From an uncultured Verrucomicrobiota bacterium (GTDB lineage Bacteria; Verrucomicrobiota; Kiritimatiellia; RFP12; UBA1067): a stretch of DNA of 30,193 bases. Location of the stretch: NCBI GenBank assembly GCA_947305585.1, contig CAMZDY010000004.1:1-30193 (forward strand). Direction: 5' to 3'. Positions 14,921-23,339 of this stretch are shown here, piece by piece (within the stretch, counting starts at the first letter, position 1; every line of letters starts with the position of its first letter). Below the pieces are notes generated by a model. That model had not been told where the DNA came from. It searched no databases and saw only the letters and a list, made by a program, of their open reading frames with translations. The translations under genes were made by a program, and so were the position numbers.

Positions 14921-15990
14921 AACGTTCAATTGTTGGCGTGATGGTCGCGGGCATGGCGATGCTTGCCGGTTGCGACAAGGACAAGGCTGCGGCTCCGGTC
15001 GAGGGTGCCGACGAAATGGCGGTGGCGGTGGCCGGTGTCACGCTGACGCGCGGACAGCTCGAGTCCGATATCGACACGCTGATCGCGGCGAACGGCCAGG
15101 AGATTCCGGCCGAGCAGCAGGACTACATCCGTGCGATGATCAAGAACCAGCTGGTGCAGACGTTCCTCTTGGAGAATGCGCTGTACGCCAAGGCTACGGC
15201 CGAGGGCTATGTGGCCACCGACGAAGACATCAAGGCGCGCGAGGAGGAATTCCTCAAGGTGGTGGCCGGCCAGCCCGATGCCCCCAAGACGCTGGAAGAG
15301 TTCATGGAGAAGTTTCCGTTCGGCAAGGAGCGCGCCCGTGAAGAGCTGACGCACGCCATCGTCATCAAGAAACTGCTGGACGACGTTACCGCCAAGGCCA
15401 ACATCGACGTCAGCGCCGAAGCCGGCGAAATCCTCGCCAAAATCGCGGCCGACAACGCCAAGAGCGTCGCGTCCGACGAAGAGGCCAAGGCCAAGATCGA
15501 TCTCATCAAGGCCGCGCTCAACGTAACTCCGGCCGAGCAGGTGGCCGCCAAGTTCGCCGAGCTCGCCCAGGCCGAATCCGCCTGCCCCAGTTCGAAGAAG
15601 GGCGGTGATCTCGGCACCTTCACGCGCGGACAGATGGTCAAGGAGTTCGACGAGGCCGCGTTCGCGTTGCCGGTGGGCGTGGTGTCGGATCCGGTCAAGA
15701 CGCAGTTCGGCTACCATCTCATCATGGTGACGGAAAAGACTCCCGCATTGGAAGCCGTCGGCGACGAGCCGGCCGCTCCCGAGTCGGTGCGCGCCTCGCA
15801 CATTCTCGTCAAGGTGTCCTCGGAGCAGAAGGAGCCCTCGATGGACGATGTCGTAGCTTACCTCACCGAGCAGGAAGCGCGCAAGGTCCAGCAGGAGTAT
15901 ATCATCCAGGTGCTGAAGGAGTCTGGCGTACAGGCCGGCGAAGATTTCCAGCGCTTCCTGCCGCCCACGGACGAAGAAAAAGCGGAATAA
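14917..15990 (+). CDS. Parvulin-type prolyl isomerase lipoprotein
   Basis: A 357-residue exported foldase. Residues 1-18 are a signal with lipobox LAGC and lipid-carrying C19, so it sits on a membrane facing the periplasm. Residues 35-165 form a SurA/PrsA-like helical chaperone part. The parvulin core is unusual: the helices and GGDLGTFTRG (229-238) and the last strand GYHLIMVTE (265-273) are intact, but the first strand, normally ASHILVK just before them, is degenerate at 169-177 (AGEILAKIA). A clean RASHILVKV stands at 292-300, after the core. Either the domain is circularly permuted or a second parvulin domain is cut short. ATG 14917 follows AAGGAG and overlaps recO. A role in folding outer-membrane or surface proteins is inferred. 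Confidence 0.85.
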   Translation: MKRSIVGVMVAGMAMLAGCDKDKAAAPVEGADEMAVAVAGVTLTRGQLESDIDTLIAANGQEIPAEQQDYIRAMIKNQLVQTFLLENALYAKATAEGYVATDEDIKAREEEFLKVVAGQPDAPKTLEEFMEKFPFGKERAREELTHAIVIKKLLDDVTAKANIDVSAEAGEILAKIAADNAKSVASDEEAKAKIDLIKAALNVTPAEQVAAKFAELAQAESACPSSKKGGDLGTFTRGQMVKEFDEAAFALPVGVVSDPVKTQFGYHLIMVTEKTPALEAVGDEPAAPESVRASHILVKVSSEQKEPSMDDVVAYLTEQEARKVQQEYIIQVLKESGVQAGEDFQRFLPPTDEEKAE

Positions 15991-15993
15991 CAC

Positions 15994-16025
15994 TTGATTT
16001 TCCACCCGGAAATATGATATAATAT
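15994..16025 (+). promoter_or_regulatory. Promoter of small basic protein-argS-dnaG unit
   Basis: The -35 box TTGATT (15994-15999) and -10 box TATAAT (16018-16023) are 18 bp apart, with the 15-mer AATATGATATAATAT at 16011-16025. It lies between the parvulin stop and the small basic protein, so it opens a second transcription unit inside the core block. Confidence 0.85.
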
Positions 16026-16050
16026 ACACATTTGAAAGGAAAAGCAGAAC

Positions 16051-16206
16051 ATGAGCCAACATCCATCTCTCAAAGGTTCCGGAAAGATCACTTCCAGGCG
16101 CAACGTGTTGAAGCGTTTCGAGCGGGTCAACCTGCTCCAGAAGCGCGGCGAATGGAAAGAGGGTAATCGCGGTCTGGGTCTCAAGAAGACCAAGCCCGAG
16201 GCCTGA
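16051..16206 (+). CDS. Small basic protein (verrucomicrobial/chlamydial type)
   Basis: A 51-residue, lysine- and arginine-rich protein (start MSQHPSLKGSGKI, then RRNVLKRFERV and KRGEWKEG). ATG 16051 follows AAAGGA at 16035-16040, and it is the first gene after its own strong promoter. It fits the short basic family found across Verrucomicrobia, Chlamydiae and Lentisphaerae, named in the literature for a link to the ribosome; I recall the family but cannot check it. A strong promoter and an RNA-binding charge pattern agree with high expression and a ribosomal role. It ends 2 nt before argS. Confidence 0.85.
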   Translation: MSQHPSLKGSGKITSRRNVLKRFERVNLLQKRGEWKEGNRGLGLKKTKPEA

Positions 16207-16208
16207 GC

Positions 16209-17861
16209 TTGGACGGCATAGTCCAGCAGGCGTTCGCGCAGGCATTCCCGGGCGAGGATTTTTCCTTCGTCCGGGTTTTGCCCGCTACGGACGCCAAATT
16301 CGGCGACTTCCAGTGCAATGACGCGCTGAAGCTCGCCAAGCGCCTAAAGTTGCCGCCCCGCGCGATAGCGGAAAAGGTGGCGGCGCTTTTGCCCATCAAG
16401 GCGGAAGTGGCCGGTCCCGGCTTCCTTAATCTCACGGTCACGCCGGAGTGGCTTCAGGCCCGGCTCGGAGCGATCGAAACCGATTCCAATCTCGGCATCT
16501 CGCGGCAGGGCGAGGGCAAGACGGTAGTCATCGACTACTCGTCGCCCAACGCCGCCAAGCAGATGCATATCGGCCATATCCGCTCCACCGTCATCGGTTC
16601 GGCCATCGATCGCATTTTCCGCGCGCTCGGCTACCGGGTGGTGGCGGACAACCATCTGGGCGACTGGGGCACGCAGTTCGGCATTCTCATCAAGGGCTAC
16701 CGCGAGTGCCTCACCGAGGACGAACGGACCAATCTTTCCGTCGCCAATCTCGAGAAGTGCTACGTGCTCTCGGCGGCCCGGGCCAAGGAGTCGGAAGAGT
16801 GGAAGACGGCCTGCCGCGAAGAGCTCGTCCGTTTGCAGCAGGGCGATCCGGCCAATATGGAGCTCTGGAAGCGTTTTATCGACATTTCCATCGGCGAGTT
16901 CGAGCGCATGTACCGCAAGCTGGGCGTCAAGTTCGACACCTATCGCGGCGAGAGCTATTACAACGCCATCATGCCGGGCGTGGTGGACCGTCTCCTCGAA
17001 ATGGGGCTTGCCAAGGAGTCGGAAGGCGCGCTCATCGTGGACCTGGCGGAAGCCGGGCTCGGGGTGGCCATCGTGCGCAAGTCGGACGGCGGCTACAACT
17101 ACACGACGAGCGACCTCGCCTGCGTCAAGTCGCGCGTGGAGGAGTACGATCCCGAGCGCATCATCTACGTCACCGACGATCGCCAGCAGCTCCACTTCAA
17201 GCAGTTCTTCGATATTGCGGCCAAGATGGGCTACACCAAAGTCAAGCTGGTGCACGTGCCGTTCGGGCTCATGTCCTATCAAGGCAAGGCCATCTCTACG
17301 CGCGAAGGCAATCTCATCAAGCTGGACGATCTCCTGTCCGAGGCGGTCCGGCGTTGCATGGCCACCCTGTCGGAGCGCGGCAACGCCAGCGAAAAGCTGG
17401 CCGAGGAGATCGGCTATGGCGCCGTCAAGTACGCCGATTTGAGTCACGATCCCGCAACCGCCATCGATTTCGACTGGGACAAGGCGCTCGCGCTCGACGG
17501 CAACAGCGGTCCCTATCTCCAGTACGCCCATGCGCGGGTTTGTTCTCTCCTCGAGAAGGCGGAGACGTTGGACGAGGCGGCAGGCTTCGCGGTTGAATCG
17601 CCGTTCGAGAAGCAGCTGGCGCTACAGCTTCTCAAGTTTCCTTCGGCGGTGTCGCGCGCGGCCGAGGTCTACAAGCCGAGCGTACTGGCCGACTTCCTCT
17701 TCCAGACCTGCCAGCTTTATTCCAGTTTCTACCAGAATTCTCCCATCCTGAAAAGCGAGCCCGGCTTGCGCAATGCCCGGCTCCGGCTCTGCCGTCTGTT
17801 CGGACGGGTGCTCGCCAAGGGTCTGGATCTGCTGGGAATCGCCGCCCCCAATCACATATAA
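16209..17861 (+). CDS. argS: Arginyl-tRNA synthetase
   Basis: A 550-residue class Ia synthetase that charges tRNA-Arg. The start is TTG 16209, directly after the small basic protein; the N-terminal tRNA D-loop binding domain follows at once (FAQAFPG...KFGDFQCNDALKLAK), so no downstream start fits better. HIGH motif at 120-123 in SSPNAAKQMHIGHIRSTVIG, which continues into the usual ArgRS signature. As in many ArgRS the KMSKS loop is replaced, here KAISTREGNLI. The C-terminal helical domain (about 430-550) binds the anticodon. A weak TTG start together with tight spacing suggests translational coupling to the small basic protein. Confidence 0.94.
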   Translation: MDGIVQQAFAQAFPGEDFSFVRVLPATDAKFGDFQCNDALKLAKRLKLPPRAIAEKVAALLPIKAEVAGPGFLNLTVTPEWLQARLGAIETDSNLGISRQGEGKTVVIDYSSPNAAKQMHIGHIRSTVIGSAIDRIFRALGYRVVADNHLGDWGTQFGILIKGYRECLTEDERTNLSVANLEKCYVLSAARAKESEEWKTACREELVRLQQGDPANMELWKRFIDISIGEFERMYRKLGVKFDTYRGESYYNAIMPGVVDRLLEMGLAKESEGALIVDLAEAGLGVAIVRKSDGGYNYTTSDLACVKSRVEEYDPERIIYVTDDRQQLHFKQFFDIAAKMGYTKVKLVHVPFGLMSYQGKAISTREGNLIKLDDLLSEAVRRCMATLSERGNASEKLAEEIGYGAVKYADLSHDPATAIDFDWDKALALDGNSGPYLQYAHARVCSLLEKAETLDEAAGFAVESPFEKQLALQLLKFPSAVSRAAEVYKPSVLADFLFQTCQLYSSFYQNSPILKSEPGLRNARLRLCRLFGRVLAKGLDLLGIAAPNHI

Positions 17862-17870
17862 GGGGGCGCG

Positions 17871-19715
17871 ATGGCCGGCTTCACTCGTGCGCAACTGGAG
17901 GAGATCAAGGCCCGCATAGATCTGGGCGAACTGGTGGCCTCCTACGGTTACCACGTCCGTCGCTCGGGTTCGTCGCTCAAGTGCTGCTGTCCTTTCCACC
18001 ACGAAAAGACGCCCAGTTTCGTCATCAACCAGAACGAGGGCTATTATCACTGTTTCGGTTGCGGCGTGTCGGGCACCGCCTTCACTTTCGTGGCGCGCGA
18101 AGAGGGGCTCACCTTCGTCGAGGCCGTGAAGAAACTGGCGGAGAAGACCGGCGTCAAACTGGAGTACCGCGCCGACCCCGACGAAGGCCTGCGCGCGCGG
18201 CTCTATGCGGTCATGGCCGAAGCGGCCCAGTTCTACCGGCGCTGTCTCCTCAAGACGGCCGAGGCGGCCAAGGCGAGGGACTATCTCGTCAAGCGCGCGT
18301 TGGACGGCGAAACGGCCGAAAAGTACCTGATCGGCTACGCCCCCAAAGGCATGCCGGTAATGAAGAAGTGGGCCGAGAAGTACCGTTTCACGATCGAGGA
18401 GCTGGCAGCGGCCGGGCTCGTCAAAGCGCCGGAAAGCCCCACCGACAGCGGCTACAACCGTTTTGGCGGCCGGCTCATCTTCACTATCGCCGACCGGCAG
18501 GGCCGGGCGGTGGCCTTTTCCGGTCGCCAGCTGGAAGAGAACAAGCACTCCGGCAAATACGTCAACTCCCCGGAAACCCCCATCTTCAAGAAGTCGCAGG
18601 TGCTCTTCGGGTTCGACAAGGCGTCCGGTCCCATCGCCAAAGACGCGCACCGCGAAGTGATCGTGTGCGAAGGGCAGATCGACTGCATCCGTCTGCACAT
18701 CAGCGGTTTCGCCAACGCGGTGGCGAGCCAAGGCACCGCCTTCACCCGCGAGCATGCCTTGATGCTGAAGCGCGTGGCCGACACTGCACTCCTTTGTTTC
18801 GACGATGACGACGCCGGCCACAAGGCCACCATCCGCACCGCATCCATCCTGATGCAGGAAGACATCCCCGTGCGCGTGGCGAGTCTCCCCGACGGCGACG
18901 ACCCCGACAGTTTCCTGCGCCGTCATGGCGCCGAGGCGTTCCGCAAGATGATCGAGGACAAGGCCGAGTCGATCGTGAGTTTCCAGGTGCGCACGGCCAA
19001 GGCCAAGGAGACGCATCCGGAAAGCATCGATGCCGTGAACCGCGTGACCAAGGCAATCATTTCCACGCTGGCCTCCTGCAAGAACGCCGTCCTTAAGGCA
19101 ACGCTTGCGGAAGAGGCGGCGCGGCTTTTGAAACTTCCGGTCATGGCGGTGAACGAGGAACTGGGCAAGGCCAAAGCGCCGTTCGCGCCGGTCCGGGAAA
19201 TGTTGCCGGACGAGGAGTCGGTCGAGGAAATGGAGGCGGAGGAGTACGATCCGCCCATGCCGGGACTCGACGCGCAGCTCATAGAGCCGCCCCCGCCTGC
19301 GGAAAAGGCGCTGATGGAGCTTCTGTCCGCCAATCCCGGCGATGAAGCGATAGTCCGCGTGTTGCGCGAACTTTTGCCCGGCTTCGTATTCGCGCACGAC
19401 TTTACCCGTCGCTTCGTGGAATCGTATCTCGAACCGGACCGGTCCGGCTTCAAGGCGCCCCTGAACGAGATCGAAGACAAGTGGTACACCGCCATCATGC
19501 TGGACGCGGAAATCGGCAACTCCAGCACCCAGCCGGTGAACAAGCAGATCCAGGACCGGGCGCGCGACATCTGGAAAGACCGGCTCCAGCGGCTGAAGAA
19601 CAACGAGCCCGATCCCCGCAAGCAGCTCGATTTGAGTTTCAAGATAAAACAGATCCAGGGGCTCTCGTGGCCCCGGTTCAAAGAATTCGCGAAAGGCATG
19701 TTGCAAAATGACTAA
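17871..19715 (+). CDS. dnaG: DNA primase
   Basis: A 614-residue enzyme that makes RNA primers at the replication fork. CHC2 zinc domain 38-70 with C40, H43, C61 and C64 (CPFHHEKTPSF...YYHCFGCGVSG). The catalytic core spans about 120-360, with the TOPRIM motifs VIVCEGQIDCIRLH (E in EGQ) and LLCFDDDDAGHKA. The C-terminal helicase-binding region (about 440-614) carries a proline-rich linker (PPMPGLDAQLIEPPPPAEKA) before a helical bundle. ATG 17871 is 9 nt after argS. The end overlaps moxR by 8 nt. Primase beside a synthetase and a MoxR cluster, without rpoD or rpsU nearby, departs from the classical macromolecular-synthesis operon. Confidence 0.95.
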   Translation: MAGFTRAQLEEIKARIDLGELVASYGYHVRRSGSSLKCCCPFHHEKTPSFVINQNEGYYHCFGCGVSGTAFTFVAREEGLTFVEAVKKLAEKTGVKLEYRADPDEGLRARLYAVMAEAAQFYRRCLLKTAEAAKARDYLVKRALDGETAEKYLIGYAPKGMPVMKKWAEKYRFTIEELAAAGLVKAPESPTDSGYNRFGGRLIFTIADRQGRAVAFSGRQLEENKHSGKYVNSPETPIFKKSQVLFGFDKASGPIAKDAHREVIVCEGQIDCIRLHISGFANAVASQGTAFTREHALMLKRVADTALLCFDDDDAGHKATIRTASILMQEDIPVRVASLPDGDDPDSFLRRHGAEAFRKMIEDKAESIVSFQVRTAKAKETHPESIDAVNRVTKAIISTLASCKNAVLKATLAEEAARLLKLPVMAVNEELGKAKAPFAPVREMLPDEESVEEMEAEEYDPPMPGLDAQLIEPPPPAEKALMELLSANPGDEAIVRVLRELLPGFVFAHDFTRRFVESYLEPDRSGFKAPLNEIEDKWYTAIMLDAEIGNSSTQPVNKQIQDRARDIWKDRLQRLKNNEPDPRKQLDLSFKIKQIQGLSWPRFKEFAKGMLQND

Positions 19716-20646
19716 ACTCGACACCGGCAAGATCCAGTCCATCCGGGATGAGATGGGCAAGGTAATCGTGGGACAGGAAAAGCTCGTGGACCGGCTCCTT
19801 CTGGCGCTCGTCACCGGCGGCCATATTCTACTCGAGGGCGTGCCCGGTCTCGCCAAGACCTTGAGCGTCAACACGCTCGCCAAGGTGCTGGGACTCTCTT
19901 TCAAGCGCATTTCCTTCACGCCCGACCTCCTGCCGGCCGACGTGGTGGGCACTATGGTCTATTCGCCCAAGACGGGCGAATTCACCCCCAAGCAAGGTCC
20001 GGTGTTCGCCAATCTCCTCTTGGCGGACGAAATCAACCGCGCGCCGGCCAAAGTGCAGTCGGCCCTCCTCGAGGCCATGCAGGAGCGCCAGGTGACGATC
20101 GGCGACGACACCTATCCGCTGCCTTCGCCGTTCCTGGTGCTGGCCACCCAGAACCCGCTTGAGCAGGAGGGCACCTATCCGCTCCCCGAAGCCCAGACCG
20201 ACCGCTTCATGTTCAAGTGCCTGGTGGAAACGCCTTCGAAGGCCGACGAGCGTCGCATCATGCAGCGGTTCGCCGGCGAGGAGCGTCCGCCCGAAGCGCG
20301 CACCGTCTGCACGCCCGAGGACGTGGCCCGGCTGCGCGCCCAGCTCCATGAAGTCTACTGCGACGAAAAGGTGGGCGACTACATTCTCGACATCGTTTTC
20401 AAGACGCGCGAAAAGAGCGAGTACGTGCAGAACGGCGCCTCGCCCCGTGCCACGCTGGCGCTCAATCTGGCGTCCCGCGCCAACGCGCTGCTGCACGGAC
20501 GCGCCTACGCCACGCCCCAGGATGTGAAAGAGGTGGTGTACGACGTCTTGCGCCATCGCATCATCCTCACCTACGAAGCCGAAGCGGAAAACGTCACGGC
20601 CGACCAGATCATCGCCGGAATTCTCGACACCGTTCCCGTTCCCTGA
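19708..20646 (+). CDS. moxR: MoxR-family AAA+ ATPase
   Basis: A 312-residue ATPase. Walker A is GVPGLAKT (44-51), Walker B LLLADE (103-108), with the MoxR insert EINRAPAKVQSALLEAMQERQV directly after, and a sensor region ATQNP (about 147-151). MoxR proteins act as chaperones that assemble or activate partners containing von Willebrand A domains, and such partners are the next genes. ATG 19708 sits in the end of dnaG; the stop shares one base with the ATG of the DUF58 gene. Cytoplasmic. Confidence 0.95.
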   Translation: MTKLDTGKIQSIRDEMGKVIVGQEKLVDRLLLALVTGGHILLEGVPGLAKTLSVNTLAKVLGLSFKRISFTPDLLPADVVGTMVYSPKTGEFTPKQGPVFANLLLADEINRAPAKVQSALLEAMQERQVTIGDDTYPLPSPFLVLATQNPLEQEGTYPLPEAQTDRFMFKCLVETPSKADERRIMQRFAGEERPPEARTVCTPEDVARLRAQLHEVYCDEKVGDYILDIVFKTREKSEYVQNGASPRATLALNLASRANALLHGRAYATPQDVKEVVYDVLRHRIILTYEAEAENVTADQIIAGILDTVPVP

Positions 20647-21530
20647 TGGACAGCAAGGTCAAAGACCTGATGGCGCGGGTCGGCAAGATCCGCATCCTCA
20701 CCCGGCGGCTCATCGACGACCAGCTTGCCGGCGACTACCATTCGTCCTTCAAGGGCCAGGGGGTGGAGTTCGACGAAGTCCGTCCCTACGTGCCGGGCGA
20801 CGACGTCCGCACCATCGACTGGAACGTGACCGCCCGTACCGGCGAGCCCTACATCAAGCGCTTCGCCGAGGAGCGCGAACTCACCGTCCTGTTCCTGGTG
20901 GACGTGTCCGGTTCGCAGAGCTACGGCAGCGTCAGACGCTCCAAGATGGAGCTCGCGGCCGAAGTTACGGCGCTCCTCGCCATGACGGCCATCCGCAACC
21001 AAGACAAGATCGGGCTCGTGCTCTTCTCCGACCGTATCGTCAAATACATCCCTCCGCGCAAAGGTCGCGACAGCGTGATGCGGCTCGTGCGCGAGGTGCT
21101 GGCGGCCGAGGACAGCGCGACCGGCGGCACCGACATCGCCTCCGCGCTCCGGTTCCTGAACGGCATCCAGAAGCGCAAGGCGGTGGTCTTTATCGTGAGC
21201 GACTTCCAGGATTCCGGCTACGAACGGCTCCTTGCCGCCACCAGCCGCCACCACGACGTGATCGGCGTACCCGTTTCCGATCCGGCCGAACGCAGGTTGC
21301 CGGACGTGGGTCTCGTGGAGCTGGAGGATCCGGAAACTGGCGCTTTGCGGATCGTGGACACTTCCGACCGCCAAGTCCGCGCCGCTTTCGCCGCCAACGC
21401 CGAACGCGAAACGGCCGGGCTCCTCAAACTCTTCAAGCGCAACGCCATCGATGTGTTGCCGGTCGAGAACGGCCGGCCCTACATCGGCGCGGTGCGCAGT
21501 CTCTTCAAACGGAGGGCCCGGAAAAGATGA
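20646..21530 (+). CDS. DUF58 / VWA-like protein of the Bat cluster
   Basis: A 294-residue protein. The DUF58 signature spans 38-64: GQGVEFDEVRPYVPGDDVR, then IDWNVTAR. DVSGS (86-90) is a MIDAS-like metal motif of a VWA fold. No transmembrane segment is seen. In the MoxR-Bat clusters of Bacteroidetes and spirochaetes this protein works with MoxR on envelope integrity or stress tolerance; the exact target is unknown. Overlap 1 nt with moxR and 4 nt (ATGA) with the next gene. Confidence 0.92.
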   Translation: MDSKVKDLMARVGKIRILTRRLIDDQLAGDYHSSFKGQGVEFDEVRPYVPGDDVRTIDWNVTARTGEPYIKRFAEERELTVLFLVDVSGSQSYGSVRRSKMELAAEVTALLAMTAIRNQDKIGLVLFSDRIVKYIPPRKGRDSVMRLVREVLAAEDSATGGTDIASALRFLNGIQKRKAVVFIVSDFQDSGYERLLAATSRHHDVIGVPVSDPAERRLPDVGLVELEDPETGALRIVDTSDRQVRAAFAANAERETAGLLKLFKRNAIDVLPVENGRPYIGAVRSLFKRRARKR

Positions 21531-22312
21531 TCGCGCTGCTGCTGGCCGCAATTCTCTATCGGGAAGGCCCGATCGAAATCTCCGGCGACCGCCAGGTGGA
21601 TCCAGCTGGCTCGCTTTACATCACGGTCAAGCCCAAGGGAGTGGACATCCGGAACCGTTTTCGCGGTTTTCGGCTGGCCGAAGATTACGACGACGAAGAT
21701 TCCACCCAGTGGCGGCTCGAGCCCGAGCCCTGCGCCCCCCACTACGAGATTGCGCCGTTCGAATTCGAAGGCAAGGTTTATGGGCAAGGTGCCGTTCAGT
21801 TCGATCCTCCGCCCAAACGCAAGCCGGTGGAAGGGCCGATGGATGTCGGCGACCCCGGAACCGAATCGCAGACGCACTGGTGGGAATACGCGCTCGCGGC
21901 TTTGGCGGCGTTGGTCCTCGGCTATCTCGTCTGGAGGCTTTTCCATTTTACTTTCCGACGCGTCCGCGAGCATTTCCTTTCGCCCATCGAACGAGCCAGG
22001 GTGGAACTGGAGCGGCTCCTCAAGGCCGATCTGCCGGGCAAGGGCCGGTACAAGGATTTCTACGTGGAGCTCACGATGGTGGTCCGGCGCTACATTCAGC
22101 GCAAATACGGCATCAAGGCGCCGCATCTTACGACCGGCGAATTCCTGAACGCGGCCCGCACCGTCTGCGCCGATTCGGCCGCCCAGCTCAGAGACTTCCT
22201 GGAGTCGGCCGATCTCGTCAAGTTCGCGGGACTCGCCGCCACGCCCGAAATGGCGTCGGAGGCGGTTGGTTGCGCCAAGAACTATCTGGAGGGCGACAAT
22301 GTCGTTCGCTGA
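21527..22312 (+). CDS. One-TM membrane protein of the Bat cluster
   Basis: A 261-residue protein. Residues 1-11 are a short hydrophobic start, possibly a signal. About 12-117 form an exported beta-rich domain rich in D, E and P; a transmembrane helix spans about 121-140, and a cytoplasmic helical part follows (150-261: FLSPIERARVELERLLKAD). This is the layout of the DUF4381/BatD-like genes that sit between DUF58 and BatA in such clusters, but I cannot assign it to one family by sequence alone. The gene overlaps the BatA start by 14 nt. Confidence 0.75.
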   Translation: MIALLLAAILYREGPIEISGDRQVDPAGSLYITVKPKGVDIRNRFRGFRLAEDYDDEDSTQWRLEPEPCAPHYEIAPFEFEGKVYGQGAVQFDPPPKRKPVEGPMDVGDPGTESQTHWWEYALAALAALVLGYLVWRLFHFTFRRVREHFLSPIERARVELERLLKADLPGKGRYKDFYVELTMVVRRYIQRKYGIKAPHLTTGEFLNAARTVCADSAAQLRDFLESADLVKFAGLAATPEMASEAVGCAKNYLEGDNVVR

Positions 22313-23321
22313 TCCCTGGATGCTTTTGCTGTTCGTGCCTTGGGCGTTCGCGGCCTGGCGGCTCTTGCGGCGCGGACGCAACCGGGGCATCAAGTTTTCG
22401 GCCCTCAACCGGCTTCCCGCCTCCAATGGCGGCTGGCGGGCTTGGCTGGCGGGACTTGTTCCGTACCTGCTGCTCCTGGGCCTCGCGCTGTCCGTCTTGG
22501 CCGCCGCCCGTCCGCGCACTGCCTCCGGACATGAACGCAAGTCGGTGGACGCCATCGCCATCGCGATGACGGTAGACGTGTCCGGCTCCATGAACGCGCT
22601 CGACCTGGCTCCTGCGGGCACCGTCCGCTTCTCCCGGGATATGACGCGCCTGGCCGTAGTCAAGAAACTCTTCGCCCAATTCGTGGAAAAGCGTCCGGAC
22701 GACCTCATCGGACTCGTGACCTTCGGCGGATTCGCGTCTACGCGCTGTCCGCTCACGGCCGACCATGCCGCGCTCTTGAAGGTGCTCGATGGCGTGCAGG
22801 TGTCGTCGGCCCGCAACGAGGAATCGCTGACGGCCATCGGGGACGGACTCGCCACCGCGCTTTTGCGGCTCAAGGAGGCGAAACCCGTTTCCAAGGCGGT
22901 GATCCTCCTGTCGGACGGCGTCAGCAATGCCGGCGCGGTCGAGCCCGGGGAAGCCGCCGAATCTGCCGCCAAGCTGGGGATCAAGGTCTACGTTATCGGG
23001 GTGGGAACCGATTCCGAAGTGGTGCCGGTGATCGGGCGGGACTTCTTGGGCCGCGAGATTGTGGCCAATGGCTACTCCGGTTTCGACGAGGAGCAGCTCA
23101 AGTCCATCGCCTCCGTCACCGGGGGGCGCTATTTCGCCGTCAACGACCGCGAGGCGCTCGAAGCGGCGCTCGATGAAATCGACCAGCTGGAGACCACCGA
23201 ACTCGATGTCGACGTCTACGCGCGCTGGACCGAGCATTTTCCGCTTTTTCTGCTGTCGGGGGTTCTGCTTGCGGTGCTGGCGGTCACGCTTTCCATGCTG
23301 GCCACCCGTCGGCTGATGTAA
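22299..23321 (+). CDS. batA: BatA-like VWA membrane protein
   Basis: A 340-residue membrane protein. ATG 22299 is chosen because the hydrophobic segment FADPWMLLLFVPWAF follows immediately, as in BatA; a longer frame begins at 22266. Helices at about 5-22 and 51-70 are followed by a VWA domain with a complete MIDAS start DVSGSM (93-98) and an ILLSDGVSNAG strand (about 205-215), and a last helix near 312-333. VWA domains bind metal and ligands. The usual set continues with BatB, BatC and BatE; here the cluster stops after BatA and is followed by an unrelated YitT gene. Confidence 0.92.
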   Translation: MSFADPWMLLLFVPWAFAAWRLLRRGRNRGIKFSALNRLPASNGGWRAWLAGLVPYLLLLGLALSVLAAARPRTASGHERKSVDAIAIAMTVDVSGSMNALDLAPAGTVRFSRDMTRLAVVKKLFAQFVEKRPDDLIGLVTFGGFASTRCPLTADHAALLKVLDGVQVSSARNEESLTAIGDGLATALLRLKEAKPVSKAVILLSDGVSNAGAVEPGEAAESAAKLGIKVYVIGVGTDSEVVPVIGRDFLGREIVANGYSGFDEEQLKSIASVTGGRYFAVNDREALEAALDEIDQLETTELDVDVYARWTEHFPLFLLSGVLLAVLAVTLSMLATRRLM

Positions 23322-23339
23322 AAAGATGGAGGAGAAACC

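Noticed and set aside
17622..19952. 776-residue open frame on the minus strand
   Set aside because: It lies antisense to argS, dnaG and moxR, which have clear family motifs. Long antisense frames are common in GC-rich genes, and its translation shows no recognisable domain.
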